This document shows positions 34,938 to 46,213 of a DNA stretch of 64,000 bases, in pieces. This DNA is from Xanthostigma xanthostigma (Eukaryota; Arthropoda; Insecta; Raphidioptera; Raphidiidae), in assembly GCA_963575645.1 (NCBI GenBank), contig OY754464.1, positions 79,086,948 to 79,150,947 on the forward strand, written 5' to 3'. The position numbers and the translations under genes were made by a program. Position 1 is the stretch's first letter. Every line of letters starts with the position of its first letter. The notes beneath the pieces are model-generated. The model was not told where the DNA came from. It searched no databases and saw only the letters and a list, made by a program, of their open reading frames with translations.

Positions 34938-35790
34938 TGGCGTTATGTTATGTCACTATGGAAATATGTTATGTCATTATCAAGTATTCGCAGAAATTGT
35001 ACTTGCTTGTAGTAGCGATAAGGGCCTTCCGCGAATTATTTGGGATGCATTTCCGATTCGTGCTATCATTTCTTCGCGTGTGTTAACCGGGCTTTTGAAT
35101 TAATTAAACAAAATTTAATTAAACTTTGAAAGGCTCTCTTATTTTTGAGTTTTGATAAAAAAAGTTACTTAAAATATTTGTTCGGCTATTTGATTTCTAG
35201 GCGCTGTTAAAAAAAAGCGAGTGTGCTTACGACTGAAGTAAAACTTCTTCCTGTCATAATTATTTTAAATATATTTATTAAGAATAATGCGTAAATACCT
35301 CAAATTTGCTGATGTTAAATTCATAAACGAACAATAATATGCAGTCGGTTCGTCTCAAAGTTTATCGAACACAATATAACCTCACTCTGTAGCACATATC
35401 TACAAAGACTAAATGTTTAAAATATAATTTTTTATTTAAAAGGATTTATTAACTAACCTACATATTTCTCGTTACAAAATGCAGCAAAATTCGATGAAAT
35501 GTATTTTTGAAATTTTGATACAAAAACAATTGTTTTCATTTTAAACGTCAAACAGTTGTCCCAAAAAAAAAAGAATTTCGATTAATGCTCCGTCTTTGTC
35601 GCACTCACTAACTTATATCTCCCTCTCAACTCCGATGATGCACTTCCGTAAACGATTTCGTCAGGCATCACGATATGATGCACTTCCGTAAACGATTTCG
35701 TCAGGCATTTACCAGCTTTCTCCCCAAATCAAGCGTGCCTAAAGAAGTTTTACTTCAAAAAGCAGAATCAACTTAAAAATCATTCTGTAT
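34938..35790. mobile_element. MITE (TGATTTTTAAGTTGATTC family) with nested MITE
   Basis: Shares CCTTCCGCGAATTATTTGGG and CGATTCGTGCTATCATTTCT with 58576-59074. Split by the TGAAGTAAAACTTCTT element, then resumes AATCAACTTAAAAATCATTC. Confidence 0.7.
35214..35762. mobile_element. MITE with TGAAGTAAAACTTCTT ends, nested
   Basis: Second copy of the 32.2 kb element, inserted between CGCTGTTAAAAAAAAGC and AGAATCAACTT of the host MITE. Confidence 0.75.
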
Positions 35791-36704
35791 ACAAAGTGTT
35801 CACATATTATTTGAATATTATCGAACGCTCTGTATGTAAAGATATTTTGCGGATCGCACGTGGATATTCGTATATATAAAATGAGTGGTAGATGATAATA
35901 AACAACCGAGGACCGTATTAACCTACAAACTAATATATCATTTGTGTAGCTCAAACACCTTGTGGGTTGTATATAGCTCGTGCGCCGGTATTATACCTGG
36001 ATCTGTGCATCCGGACAATGTCTAACGAGTTAATTAGCAAACGCGAACTTGAAACCCAATTCGTGGTCGATTTTATGTTCGCTACCGACGAACATTAATC
36101 TTTCTTGTTCACAATAATTACAACACAATATTATTATTTATCTGTATCCGTGGCCACGAGCCTGTGTAGCGTATGTCGGCTTTCTTGCATACAATTTTTC
36201 ATTATTTTCGGCGTGAATATCGATTTTGTCCGCAGTTAATGCCGATTTTTTGAGGAAACTGCTGTCTTAAGTGGTTACGCCACCTTGAGTTTTCAAAAAA
36301 TCATTTTTTTAGGGTGTAGAATATAAATGAATTGTTTATACCTTTGAGAATATTTTAAGCGCTTAACTATTCCAAAATTCAAACTATTACGAAAGTTATA
36401 GCAATAACGAGTTCATATTAGTCATAGGATTTAGGTTTTTCTCCAAACTACATTTTTCAAAACGGTGTACACGATATCTCAAGATCCACTCCACCGATTT
36501 ATTAAAATTTACAACACTTTGTATAATATAATCTAGAATGTGACGTAAGATTTTTTTGATTGGGTATCGTGTTCAAAAGTTATAAATTTTTCAAACTCAA
36601 AATTTCGATGAATATACGAGTTTTTTTGAAACAGCTTTCATTTCTACAAAAAAATTTGAAAATTTTTATTCTACGTCACAGTGTAGCTATTTTCCCGGTC
36701 GGTT
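35791..36704. other. Poxn intron, no recognised gene
   Basis: A less AT-rich unique stretch at 35960-36200, then AT-rich sequence. No protein-like frame. Confidence 0.5.
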
Positions 36705-36980
36705 TTGCCGAGATGAATGTTGTGTCCAAATTTCATGATGATCGGAGTAACCGTTCAAAAGTTTTTGTCGGACGGACAAATTTTCAGTTATATTTTGCAA
36801 CATTTTTCGTTGATGCTCCGTTCCTATTGGTTGTAGCGTGATATTATATAGCCTATAGCCTTCCTCGATAAATGGGCTATCCAACAAAAAATAAAAATTT
36901 TCAATTCGAACCAGTAGTTTCTGAGATTAGCGCGTTCAAACAAACAAACAAACTCTTCTGCTATATATATTAAGTATAGA
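36705..36980 (-). mobile_element. Helitron, 5' part
   Basis: Reverse copy from CCGAGATGAATGTTGTGTCC to the AACTCTTCTGC...AGTATAGA terminus. The CTAG end is lost. Confidence 0.75.
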
Positions 36981-37430
36981 TAAACGTTATAGATACCTGA
37001 GATTAAATTTATGAAAGTATAGTGAATTGGTGATAAAATCAGCAGCCCGTAGACCTATAGAGGAAGAGGTGCTGTCGTCGGTCCGTTGATTGCCGCATGT
37101 AGATAACTGATAATTATTGAAATGCAGAGTGGGGCCACCCTTAACTAGGCTAGCTATACGCCTCCCCTGTTGATTTTTATTGTAGCTTAACTAAGCCACA
37201 CTTGATTATCATTTATTATATTACAGCGTTTTATGTTCAACTCGAGAGACAATTAAAATATCTATTAACTAAAAATTATACATTTGCTTCTTATTTTTAT
37301 TATCTACATTCTACATTCTGCAGAAAAGGTATTTTTTTGTCACAATAAAGGACCGCACACACTTGTCTAGCATGTACTTGCACGACCAGCACATCACGGA
37401 ACAAAAAAGCCTGTTCGCGAAGGTAATATT

Positions 37431-37645
37431 TAACGCTGCATACGAAGCAGGGTTTGCCGCTAAATTCCCTGCTGGATTTGACTACTAGTTTTCTAGCGAT
37501 GATTTTCTTGATTGCTCTTGCGTGCTCGCTTCACACGAGACGTCTTTTCGAACTTGTTTTGTAGATAGATTTGATGCGCGCGCAGTGAGAGTTCAAATAT
37601 ATAAACACAGAGCAAAACGTGTCTCAGTGAATAACGCCATGTTGG
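37431..37645. mobile_element. TTAA-type MITE, fragment
   Basis: Matches the family interior (CTCGCTTCACACGAGACGTC, ACGCCATGTTGG) but lacks one end. Confidence 0.6.
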
Positions 37646-37739
37646 TACCAAATATTTTACGGCAACGGGAGCGTCATCTGTTGAACATTATACAGCAACG
37701 CACGCATACTAGACTGAGCCACAGCTAGTATATTAACAA

Positions 37740-38458
37740 CTAGCGGTCCCGCCCAGTTTCACCCGGGTGCAAAAGAACGAATGGGGAAGGAACGGACATC
37801 TTAGTTTACCGAGATGAATGTTGTGTCCAAACTTCATAATGATCGGCGTTACCGTTCAAAAGTTTTGTCGTTAAAAAGCAGTAATTATACTTTTTTTAAG
37901 TAATAAATTTCTTTTAATATAATAAATATTTAATTGAAAACACTGTAGGAAAATTATTTTTATATAGGTGCCTATAGTTGTAACAGTTTTCAAATGAGCT
38001 ATTAATTAGATTTATTTAATTTTAATTAGTCGTAATAAAATTTAAAAAAAAATGAAATGTAAACCTTAGAAGAAAGCAATGTAGAAAATAAAAAAAAATA
38101 AAAATATACTCGCCAACGTTGGGCTTGAACCCTAGACCCTGGCATTAAGAGTCTTACACTCTACCGACTGAGCTATTTGGGCTTGTACTCTTGAACGCTA
38201 ATATTGCAGTATTTAGTTAAGGATTTCACCTGCGATAATATTTGTCGGAGGGACTAATTTTGAGACACATTTTGCAACATTTTTCATTTATGTTCCGCTC
38301 CAATTAGTCGTAGCGTAATTATATAGCCTATAGCCTTCCTCAATAAACGGGCTATCCAACAAAAAAAAATTTTCATTTCGAACCAGTACCTAGTTTCTGA
38401 GATTAGCGCGTTCAAACAAACAAGCAAACAAACAAACTCTTCAGCTTTATATATTAGT
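37740..38458 (-). mobile_element. Non-autonomous Helitron carrying a tRNA-like segment
   Basis: CTAGCGGTCCCGCCCAG and CACCCGGGTG at the left; AACTCTTCAGCTTTATATAT at the right. Full-length relative of the 8.2 kb copy. Confidence 0.8.
38111..38184 (-). pseudogene. Lysine-tRNA-like segment, CTT anticodon preserved
   Basis: On the - strand: GCCCAAATAGCTCAGTCGGT, then AGACTCTTAATGCCAGGGTC and GGTTCAAGCCC. The loop CTCTTAA carries a CTT anticodon, so the cargo derives from tRNA-Lys. The anticodon and acceptor stems have mismatches. Confidence 0.75.
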
Positions 38459-38758
38459 ACTAGCGGCCCTGTACGTGCTTCGCTACGTATAAAGTGAAAT
38501 AATAAAACAATTTAATTGGAACATCTATCTATCTATCTATCTATTTTATTAATTGCTAGCTATTTTAAAATATACATGGGCGTATGTGTGTATGTCGAGC
38601 ACTTCGGCTGCACCGTCGTGCTCGAAAAAAAATAGCGTAAAGTATTCGTGGATAACTAGTCTTTAAAACACTTGCTCTATTTCGAGCACTCCGGCTGCGC
38701 CGTCGTACCGAGCAGTTTTAAACGATATTCAGTTTTTTTACATCCTCGATCTAGATAT

Positions 38759-38981
38759 ATGGTTGTTAAGTTCGTTGCGCCATCTATTGATTATTCACTC
38801 AATTCAGTCAACAGGTATTGCCATCTTATATGGTTGTTAAGTTCGTTGCGCCATCTATTGAATATTCACTCAATCCAGTCAACAGGTATTGCCATCTTAT
38901 ATGGTTGTTAAGTTAGTTGCGCCATCTATTGAATATTCACTCAATCCAGTCAACAGGTTCGCCATCTTATATGGTTGTATT
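38759..38981. repeat. Tandem repeat, 3.2 units of about 71 bp
   Basis: GGTTGTTAAGTTCGTTGCGC recurs at 38761, 38832 and 38903 with a partial unit at 38973. Units differ by only a few bases. Confidence 0.9.
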
Positions 38982-39624
38982 ATGACTGTCAAGGAATAGA
39001 CAAATAATTTGCAATAAAATAATATTGCGACTATAAATTGAAATGTAAGCTATCCTATCTTTCAAGTTGGGTCGAATTGCACACGGTGTGCAAATCAAAT
39101 TTAAAATCGGTTCAGTAGTTTAGGAGTTCATCGCGGACAAACATGTGACACGTAATTTTTATATATTAAGATTATATTAACAATTTTAACCTATTGCGCC
39201 CTTCTTCTGATTAATGTTGTTTTAGCTGCGACCTTGGTATATCAAGATGACACGGTGTGTAGATTGAATTTTTTAAATACGAAGTAATTTGCATTATAAT
39301 TACTATTATTATCAATTTACAAATTCTCAACATGCATTTCGTAACATTAATGTATTTATTTACGGGTGTCAAAATTTTATTTACATGTTAATTCAAGCAG
39401 ATAACCATTTTATAATGAGCAATGTTTTATTCATGACATTATTAAAAAAAATGCCCAACACATGCCTATACGGCGTTTCTTGTATATGTACCCTCCATTG
39501 TGTATGGTAATTTGTACAATCTCAACATTTATTTCAAATTCATTCAAGAACTATAAAATATTAACTGATTAAATTACGTGAAAACGACAATTTATCAGAT
39601 AAAAAATCAGAATTGATCGGTTTG
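38982..39624. other. Poxn intron, no recognised gene
   Basis: Contains CAAATCAAATTTAAAATCGG/GGTTCAGTAGTTTAGGAGTT, a Helitron-like phrase at about 39085-39130. Otherwise unique AT-rich sequence. Confidence 0.45.
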
Positions 39625-39873
39625 TATTTATCGAGGAAGGCTATAGGTTATATAATATCACGCTACGACCAATAGGAGCGGAGCATCAACGAAAAATGTT
39701 GCAAAATGTAACTCAAAATTTGTCCGTCCGACAAAAACTTTTGAACGGTAACTCCGATCATCATGAAATTTGGACACAACATTCATCTCGGTAAATTAAG
39801 ATGAATGTGCGTACTCATGTACCTCCCCCCATTCGTTCTTTTGTACCCGGGTGAAACCGGGCGGGACTGCTAT
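39625..39873 (+). mobile_element. Helitron, 5'-truncated
   Basis: From TTTATCGAGGAAGGCTATAG to the CCCGGGTGAAACCGGGCGGG hairpin and CTATAG end. Confidence 0.75.
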
Positions 39874-40388
39874 AGTTTGATATGTTACGTAACAAGTTAT
39901 TGTGTCTTTGAAAGAGAAAAACAAAGCCCGTGAGCGTACCAGAGCACCTGTCAAACATAATCAAAGAACAGCACCAGCGGGTTGAACACAAACATTCAAA
40001 GGTTCGCACGTCGTTTACTACAGTAGAGTTCCGCAAAACAGCCAATGACATTTTAGTAGAATATTTATTTAGTACTTAACTAATCTTTATTTTCCACGCA
40101 TGATTTTATTCGCGTCAATGTGAATTTTAGCGGCAAACTTATTTTACAAAACGGGTCTGGTTTTGGAAAATATAATGCTTAAAATTTCTAAAGGTTGTAG
40201 AATTTTCTAAAGCGGAATCTAATTCATAGATAAAATATATACTAATCTAATCGTAAAATAAATAGAATACCTGTGACCCTGTTTTTTTTTTTTTGTAAAT
40301 GAAGACATAAATAGCTACCATTTTTTGATAGACTTTAAAAAAGGAGGCTATCAATTCCAGATGTTTGTCGTAAAACAGGTTGAAAGTA

Positions 40389-40765
40389 CAGTAGAACCTT
40401 TTTAAGTCGAACCTCGATAAGTCGATACCCTTCAAAATTCGAAAGAATGTTTCATTCCCTTCCCTTCAAGCCCCAAAATCTCCATTACTCGAAACCTCAA
40501 CCCTCTATAGGTCGAAATAATCAGTGAGTCTCTACGAGCAATTTCGGTACATATTTTCCCTCCATAACTCAAAAAACTAAATTGAACCTCTGTATCTCGA
40601 ACATAGCATATTATTGTTACTGATTTCATTTGAACTTTAACTTAAAATTAGTTAGCAAGTCGAATATTTCCTGACAAAGTCAAAATCCTTCATTAGTCGA
40701 AAACTCTATAAAAACTCGAATTTTTTGACGTCTCCCTTAAAGATCGACTTACAGAAGTTCTACTG
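40389..40765. mobile_element. Pogo/Tigger-like MITE with TA duplication
   Basis: The ends CAGTAGAACC and GTTCTACTG lie between TA dinucleotides. CCTCGATAAGTCGA-type subterminal repeats are typical of pogo-like elements. Confidence 0.8.
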
Positions 40766-41349
40766 TATAAATTATGGCACGTTTATCGGATCCCGACTGT
40801 ACATTTGTCAGTTATCTTTAGATCCTTGTATGTATTTAAACATGAATTATGTATATAATGTGGTTTTAAGAGGTTGTAATCTGTTTGAATTGCCCCGGTT
40901 TTGATGAAAGGTTTCCAAAAGACCCCCTACGAGAGTTGAACAGGTAAAACTGATTTAAAGATAGGCTTTAGATTAATACATTATTTATGGATTGGTTATA
41001 TTGATTGAGATATCAATTTATAAAACACATTGTAATTTACTATACGCTATCGATGACCGTACCTGAAACGGTGTATATATTTTTTTCTTATATCTTTCTT
41101 TATTTTAAGGGTAAAAATAGATTGTAGTTAGCATAAATTTGTAAAATTATTGTTGCGGTCGTATTTATTAATATAGAACGATAATTTACCTCCCAGAATA
41201 TTCTAAATTTGTATTAAAATTATTTTTAATGACATGTGAAAGTTTGACAGTCAGATAAAAACAATACTTATATAAAATAAAGCAACTATTATCAAAGTCC
41301 TTCATAAATAATATATTTTAGGAAATATGTCAGGTATATCGAGGGGCGA

Positions 41350-41842
41350 ATTTACTACTAGAATAATGGCTAAGGATAGAAATTACTAATCTTGGAACAA
41401 ATTTATTCGTTACAATAAAATTTACATTCAATTCACCAGCCAAATTATCAGGTAAAATAGTTAGTTGAGGAATAAATACACACTGCACTATTATTATACT
41501 CCTTGGAATTTTTGTTGAGTATTGTGACGTTCACCTAAAAATCCGACCGATGGCGTTAGTGTAAATGTCATTAAAATAATAATGTTTTATCCTTACCCAA
41601 TTGCACACAAAACTTCTACTAACAACTATACACAACACAAAAAGTTAATAAACAACACGTAAATAAATTCACAAGAGCAACTGCAGATTATAATACTCCA
41701 CGTTTATAGGTTAGGTATTATGATCTATGTGGCGGCCATTATTATTTTCTCAGGCGAATCAATATGCCCGAGAATTTGGACAGAATAGAATGAAACAAAT
41801 GAAACGAATAAATAATTACTTACGTTCGGTGAATATGGCCAT
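41350..41842. mobile_element. MITE with TTCACCGAAC-type ends, copy 2
   Basis: Same interior as 33482-34060. The left end is decayed (GAATTTACTACTAG); the right end is GTTCGGTGAATATGGCC. Confidence 0.7.
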
Positions 41843-42032
41843 AAGTAAGGAAAGCAATTTAGCAAGTGCAACCGTAAATTTTAAGAGTCCGAAGTCTTAA
41901 AGTTCTCACCGAAAACGGAACGGTGCGGAACCGTCTCCACGTTAAACAAGTTAAAAATCTCTATACTTTTAAATGAAAGTTAACTGTAAAAATAATTTAA
42001 TGTTTGAAAAGAAAAAGGAATAATTCTTTATA

Positions 42033-42341
42033 CAATAGTACCTCGATAAGTCGAAACCTCTAAAACTCAAAAAAATGTTTTGTTTCCTTCTCTTCTAGCC
42101 CCAAAATCTCATTTACTCGAAATCTCAACCCTCTATAGGTCGAAATAATCAGTACATATTTTCCCTCCATAACTCGAAAAAATAAATTGAACCTTTGTAT
42201 CTCGAACATGGCAAATTAGTTAGAATGAATTTTAACCTCTACAAGTCGAATATTTTCATACAAAATCCGTCTAAGTCGGAAACTCTACAACTCGAATTTT
42301 GTTACGTCTCCCTTGAAGTTCGACTTACGAAGGTTCTACTG
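42033..42341. mobile_element. Pogo/Tigger-like MITE next to Poxn last exon
   Basis: The ends CAATAGTACCTCG and AAGGTTCTACTG lie between TA. It ends 51 bp before the exon at 42393, so it lies close to where the branch point must be. Confidence 0.8.
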
Positions 42342-42392
42342 TATATAAATCGTGCAAATAGCATTAATTATTTTAATTATTACTTGTTGCAG

Positions 42393-43102
42393 AAGCTTCG
42401 GCATACACCCACAAACAACTGCAGTCGTTGAACGCGAGCAGAATGTCTTTTTTCCCACATCATCATCCTCTGAGTCAATTGACGCATCCGATAATACCGA
42501 CCGGCTCAACGGCCGGAGCCGAACCATCTCCGGCGCACAGTTACGCGACAAGTCGACTGGCGGCGCTTCAACACCAACTTCACATCGCCACGTCTGTACC
42601 TTTGCCAACAACTTCACAGAAGTCGTCGCCCTGGTCGGGTCTGATGATTCCTTACAGACCGCATCAGACTAACTATTTCGGCTATCCGGCACCGGCGCTT
42701 AATTTCGGCAGCTCTTCGGTCGAAACTACGGTCAAAAACAGCAGCAATTCTAGCATAAAAAGCGAAGATTCGCTCGACAAGAGCGAACCGGAAACGGAAG
42801 ACATCGACGAAGTCATCACCATTTCCGATAATTGTAGTAAACCGGAAGAAAGGAAAAAGAACCCCTATTCCATAGAAGAACTGTTGAAGAAACCTGAAAA
42901 GAAAGCGTCTACCAGCTCTCGTGTTAATAGCTTTTTGCAGCAGCCGTGCGGATTGTTGGTCGACAAACCGTGCTCCTGTAATTTGGTAGGAGCCATCCCG
43001 TCGGACAGTACTGAAAAGAATGCCGCCAAACATTCCACATTTTTCGGTAAAAATGAGGAAAACCACAAACATAATAATAATACGTCGCCGTGTAACTCAT
43101 AA
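42393..43102 (+). CDS. Poxn: Pox neuro, last exon (C-terminal regulatory region)
   Basis: The acceptor cttgttgcag ends at 42392. The split codon G|AA joins in phase with the previous exon and the frame runs 235 codons to TAA at 43100-43102. With the two paired-domain exons the visible protein is 404 residues plus a short missing N-terminus, close to the size remembered for the fly protein. The region is low-complexity and Ser/Pro/His-rich. It holds an SGLMIPYRPH patch, an acidic Ser-rich segment ending EVITISD (a hydrophobic core next to acids, like a SUMO-interaction motif), and NPYSIEELLKKPEKK at about 42860-42904. YSIEELL resembles the Pax octapeptide/eh1 Groucho-binding motif. The tail is His/Asn-rich (HKHNNNTSPCNS). 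The assignment rests on splice-phase continuity and the Poxn-like motif, because this region diverges fast. The ATG at 42428 is internal. Confidence 0.88.
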
Positions 43103-43385
43103 CCCAACATCGACCGGTCAAAGATAAGGAAAAATTGAAGTTTCGACTAAATTCATGTAAACGAGTGTCCATTTTGTGATCAAGCACGTTGAAATTAGCA
43201 CTTGTAAAAACCATTAAAAAAGGAAGAACTTGATGGAAATTAACACTGCATTCTGATACGTCTTTATGGTTGTATAATTGACAATTTTACAGTTTTATTG
43301 TAATGTGAAAACGACTCGAAAGTGTTTTGTTGTAGAGATAGCTGTGATTATAGTTCTTAATTAAAATGTTAATAATTATTAATAG
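43103..43385 (+). other. Probable Poxn 3' untranslated region
   Basis: AT-rich sequence after the Poxn stop. No canonical AATAAA is seen close by. The variant ATTAAA at 43360-43365 is the nearest plausible poly(A) signal. The composite TTAA-flanked repeat begins at about 43409, so the transcript may end before or inside it. The end position is a guess. Confidence 0.35.
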
Positions 43386-43408
43386 GTATATTATTTACTT
43401 TAAGAAGT

Positions 43409-44851
43409 TAAGGTCGTTGCACACAAGGCTCGTTTTCTCGCTAGATTCGTTGCTAGGTTCCAAGCGCGGTGTGGCGCTGAATTTCGTGGTGGTTTTTATT
43501 ACGTTTTATTTAACTCGCGTGCTTGTATATAATTCATTCTTACTTGTTTACCGTTGTAAGGCGCGTAGCACTCACTGGTCTATGGCTCAGTTGGTTAGAG
43601 CGTCGTGCTAAGAACGCGAAGATCGCGGGTTCGATCCTCCATAGGAACGATGTATTTTATTTTTACTAAAAAGTGTGAAAATATAATAGATATAAAAAAA
43701 ATTAATATACCACGTTTTTAAAGCGAACTAAAAAGTATAAAATAATTTATTTACTGACAGATTTTTATCTTGTAGAATTTGACAAGAAGTGTATAGGTAG
43801 AGAGTAGCTATCAATGAAAAAATATATTTATGAGATAAAGTGAATAACGCGCCCCACGTTTTTCGTTTCAAATCCTATAAGTTAAAAATCTGTTTGTAAA
43901 AAAAATATTTTATATTTTTTAGTTCGTTTTAAAAACATGGTAGGTATAGGTATTAATTTTTTTTATTTTCATGATTTTATGTATTGGCTTCACACGATGC
44001 GTGTTTTGAAAAAAAATATTTACCACGTTTTTAAAGCGAACTAAGAAGTATAAAATAATTTCTTTACTGACAGATTTTTAACTTGTAGAATTTGACAAGA
44101 AGTATATAGAGAGTAGCTATCAATGAAAAAATCTATTTATGAGATAAAATGGATAACGCGTCTCACGTTTTTCGCTTCAAATCCTATAAGTTAAAAATCT
44201 GTCTGTAAAAAAATATTTTTTACTTTTTAATTCGCTTTAAAAAAACATGGTATATTAAATTTTCTTTATTTTCATGATTTTATGTATTGGCTTCACACGA
44301 TGCGTATTTTGAAGCTGGATTCGTAGATGGTTTTGATTGCGTGCGCAGTGACAGTTCGAATGTTAGGCGTTTGTTGTCTCTGAACAGAACACACAGTATG
44401 ACGCCATGTTTGTTTATTGCCGACGTGACAAGATACTGTTTTGACGTGATAACGTCTTATAAATTGATGAAACACTAGCTGCACGCATGAAAAAGTGTAA
44501 CGTTCCGCCTGACCCTGTGCGTGCAAGCGAGAGCGCAGTATAAGCGATAGAGAGTCGGTAAAAATATAGTTTGACAGCTACTAAAATTTAGGTTATGTAT
44601 TATTAAATATGATATTCGAGCGGAATACGTTATCACGTAAAACTATCGTCCGTAAACCGACTTTACAGACAACCAATTTTTTCGATTGGTTCTTTCTTTG
44701 CAAGTGTGAAAAATAGTTCCGATTTTAATTTTAAAATTCAGCTTGACACCACGCAGCGAAGTTCGCAGTGACGTCATTTCCATCCTCGCAGTCAGCACAA
44801 GGCCCAGCATTGATTTCAGGGGTAAAACCAGCATCGTGTGCAGCGGTCTTA
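43409..44851. mobile_element. Composite TTAA-flanked repeat
   Basis: The outer ends TTAAGGTCGTTGCACACAAG and GTGTGCAGCGGTCTTAA resemble the TTAA MITE. Inside are a duplicated block of about 300 bp (GTTTTTAAAGCGAACTAA, ATTTATGAGATAAA at 43720-43950 and 44030-44250), a tRNA-like segment, and an ACGTGATAACGT-family MITE (44440-44680). Confidence 0.6.
43576..43646 (+). pseudogene. Isoleucine-tRNA-like sequence
   Basis: GCTCAGTTGGTTAGAGCGTC and GTGCTAAGAACGC match tRNA-Ile(AAT) closely, but the loop reads CTAAGAA (AAG in anticodon place). The T-stem is broken and the 3' acceptor side is shifted by about two bases. Embedded in repeat DNA, so a relic is favoured. Confidence 0.55.
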
Positions 44852-44984
44852 AATAATTATGATTGCATTTTACCAACGATAGAATAATTACCATAATATC
44901 TTCGTTATATTATCTTTCAGTATTCGTTTAGAAATCGTTTGAGATTCGAACAATTGAAATATTGTGAATTACAACTACCTAGGC

Positions 44985-45247
44985 CAGAGGTGGCGAACCT
45001 ATGGCACGCGTGCCACAGGTGACACGCGACAGACTGTTGGCACGGCACTAATTCAGGTGCACAATCGAAATAATAAATGCTAGATGCCGAAATCAATTAA
45101 CTATAACAAATACGAAAAAGTTACATGGCGCTCGGTGTTATCAAAATTTTATCTATCATTTTTTTTGACAACTAAATTTCTTTGGTCTCTTGTCGACACG
45201 TCCTGGCTACATTAAACATTTTTGAAAAAAAAGGTTCTCCACCCCTG
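44985..45247. mobile_element. hAT-type MITE with 8-bp target duplication
   Basis: The ends CAGAGGTGGCGAACC and GGTTCTCCACCCCTG are flanked by ACCTAGGC (44977-44984, 45248-45255). Confidence 0.9.
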
Positions 45248-45277
45248 ACCTAGGCCTCCATGCAGTAATGTATTTTA

Positions 45278-45780
45278 TTCAACACGCGTGAGTAATATAT
45301 AATTTCGGGACCCTGCTAAATTCGGGAGAAATAATAAATTACTTCATGTTGACGCGTAGAGTGCTAATAATGAGCCGTACTGTACGATAATGAATTTTCT
45401 GGACCAATAGGAACGCAGTAGCGAGCGGAAGCCGTACAGTAATGAAAAAAAACTGCACAGCTTCTGGGCCAATAGGAACGTGGTAGGCGGTATTGTATAT
45501 ATGAAAACAGCATCGCAATTCAGTGAAAGTCATGGCAATCCTGTGTGCATACACTGACGGTGGGTACGTCAATCAATGAAGTGATTTATTATTTTTCCCT
45601 CTTTTATCAGGGCCCCGATTACATATTACTCGTGCTAGTTGAATAAAGTATTATGTGCGACTATTGATCGAAGGAGAATATTCCACTCACGTGTTACCGC
45701 ACTCGCTACGATCGTGCGGCAAATTTCACGCTCATGGAATCTTCTCCTTCTCTCACTAGTCGCACAATATACTATTGTTT
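45278..45780 (+). repeat. Dispersed repeat P, copy 1
   Basis: Shares about 440 bp with 54101-54545 (AACACGCGTGAGTAATATAT through AGTCGCACAATATACTAT). Its last about 130 bp form an imperfect hairpin with GTGCGACTA ends and CGTGCGGCAAATTTCACGC inside. Confidence 0.8.
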
Positions 45781-45870
45781 TATAGTCTTGAAAAGATTAC
45801 CTACATAATTTTCCATGTGTGAGACAACAAAACTTTAGAATTTCTCAAACCGTGTTTAGTGCGTTGACTA

Positions 45871-46213
45871 TAGTGATGAACAAAGCAAGACCAAGACTGA
45901 GATAGTCTTGGTCTTGCTTATTCGATCTTGATCTTGTTCTTGCTCAAATACTTCTGGTCTTGGTCTTGCTTATTAAGTCTTGATTATGCTTATTTAACCT
46001 GTTACTTTACGTCTTTTTAATAATTTTTCTAAATACTATCAACATCAAAGTTTTTTATAGGCATAAATTATAAATTATTTACAATTAATATTGATAGGAT
46101 TGAGACAGCCTTGGTATCAGTCTTGCTCTTGCTTATTCAGTCTTGGTCTTAATCTTCAGTAAGGTCTCGGTCTTGCAAAAAAGCAAGACCAAGACCGATT
46201 TTGTTCATCACTA
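45871..46213. mobile_element. hAT-type MITE rich in GTCTTG repeats
   Basis: Ends TAGTGATGAACAAA and TTTTGTTCATCACTA; flanks GTTGACTA and GTTGACAA (imperfect 8-bp duplication). The interior is made of GGTCTTGCTTATT-like repeats. Confidence 0.7.

Noticed and set aside
42336..43214. Antisense ORFs over the Poxn last exon
   Set aside because: Shadows of a GC-richer coding exon; the + strand frame has splice continuity and a Poxn-like motif.
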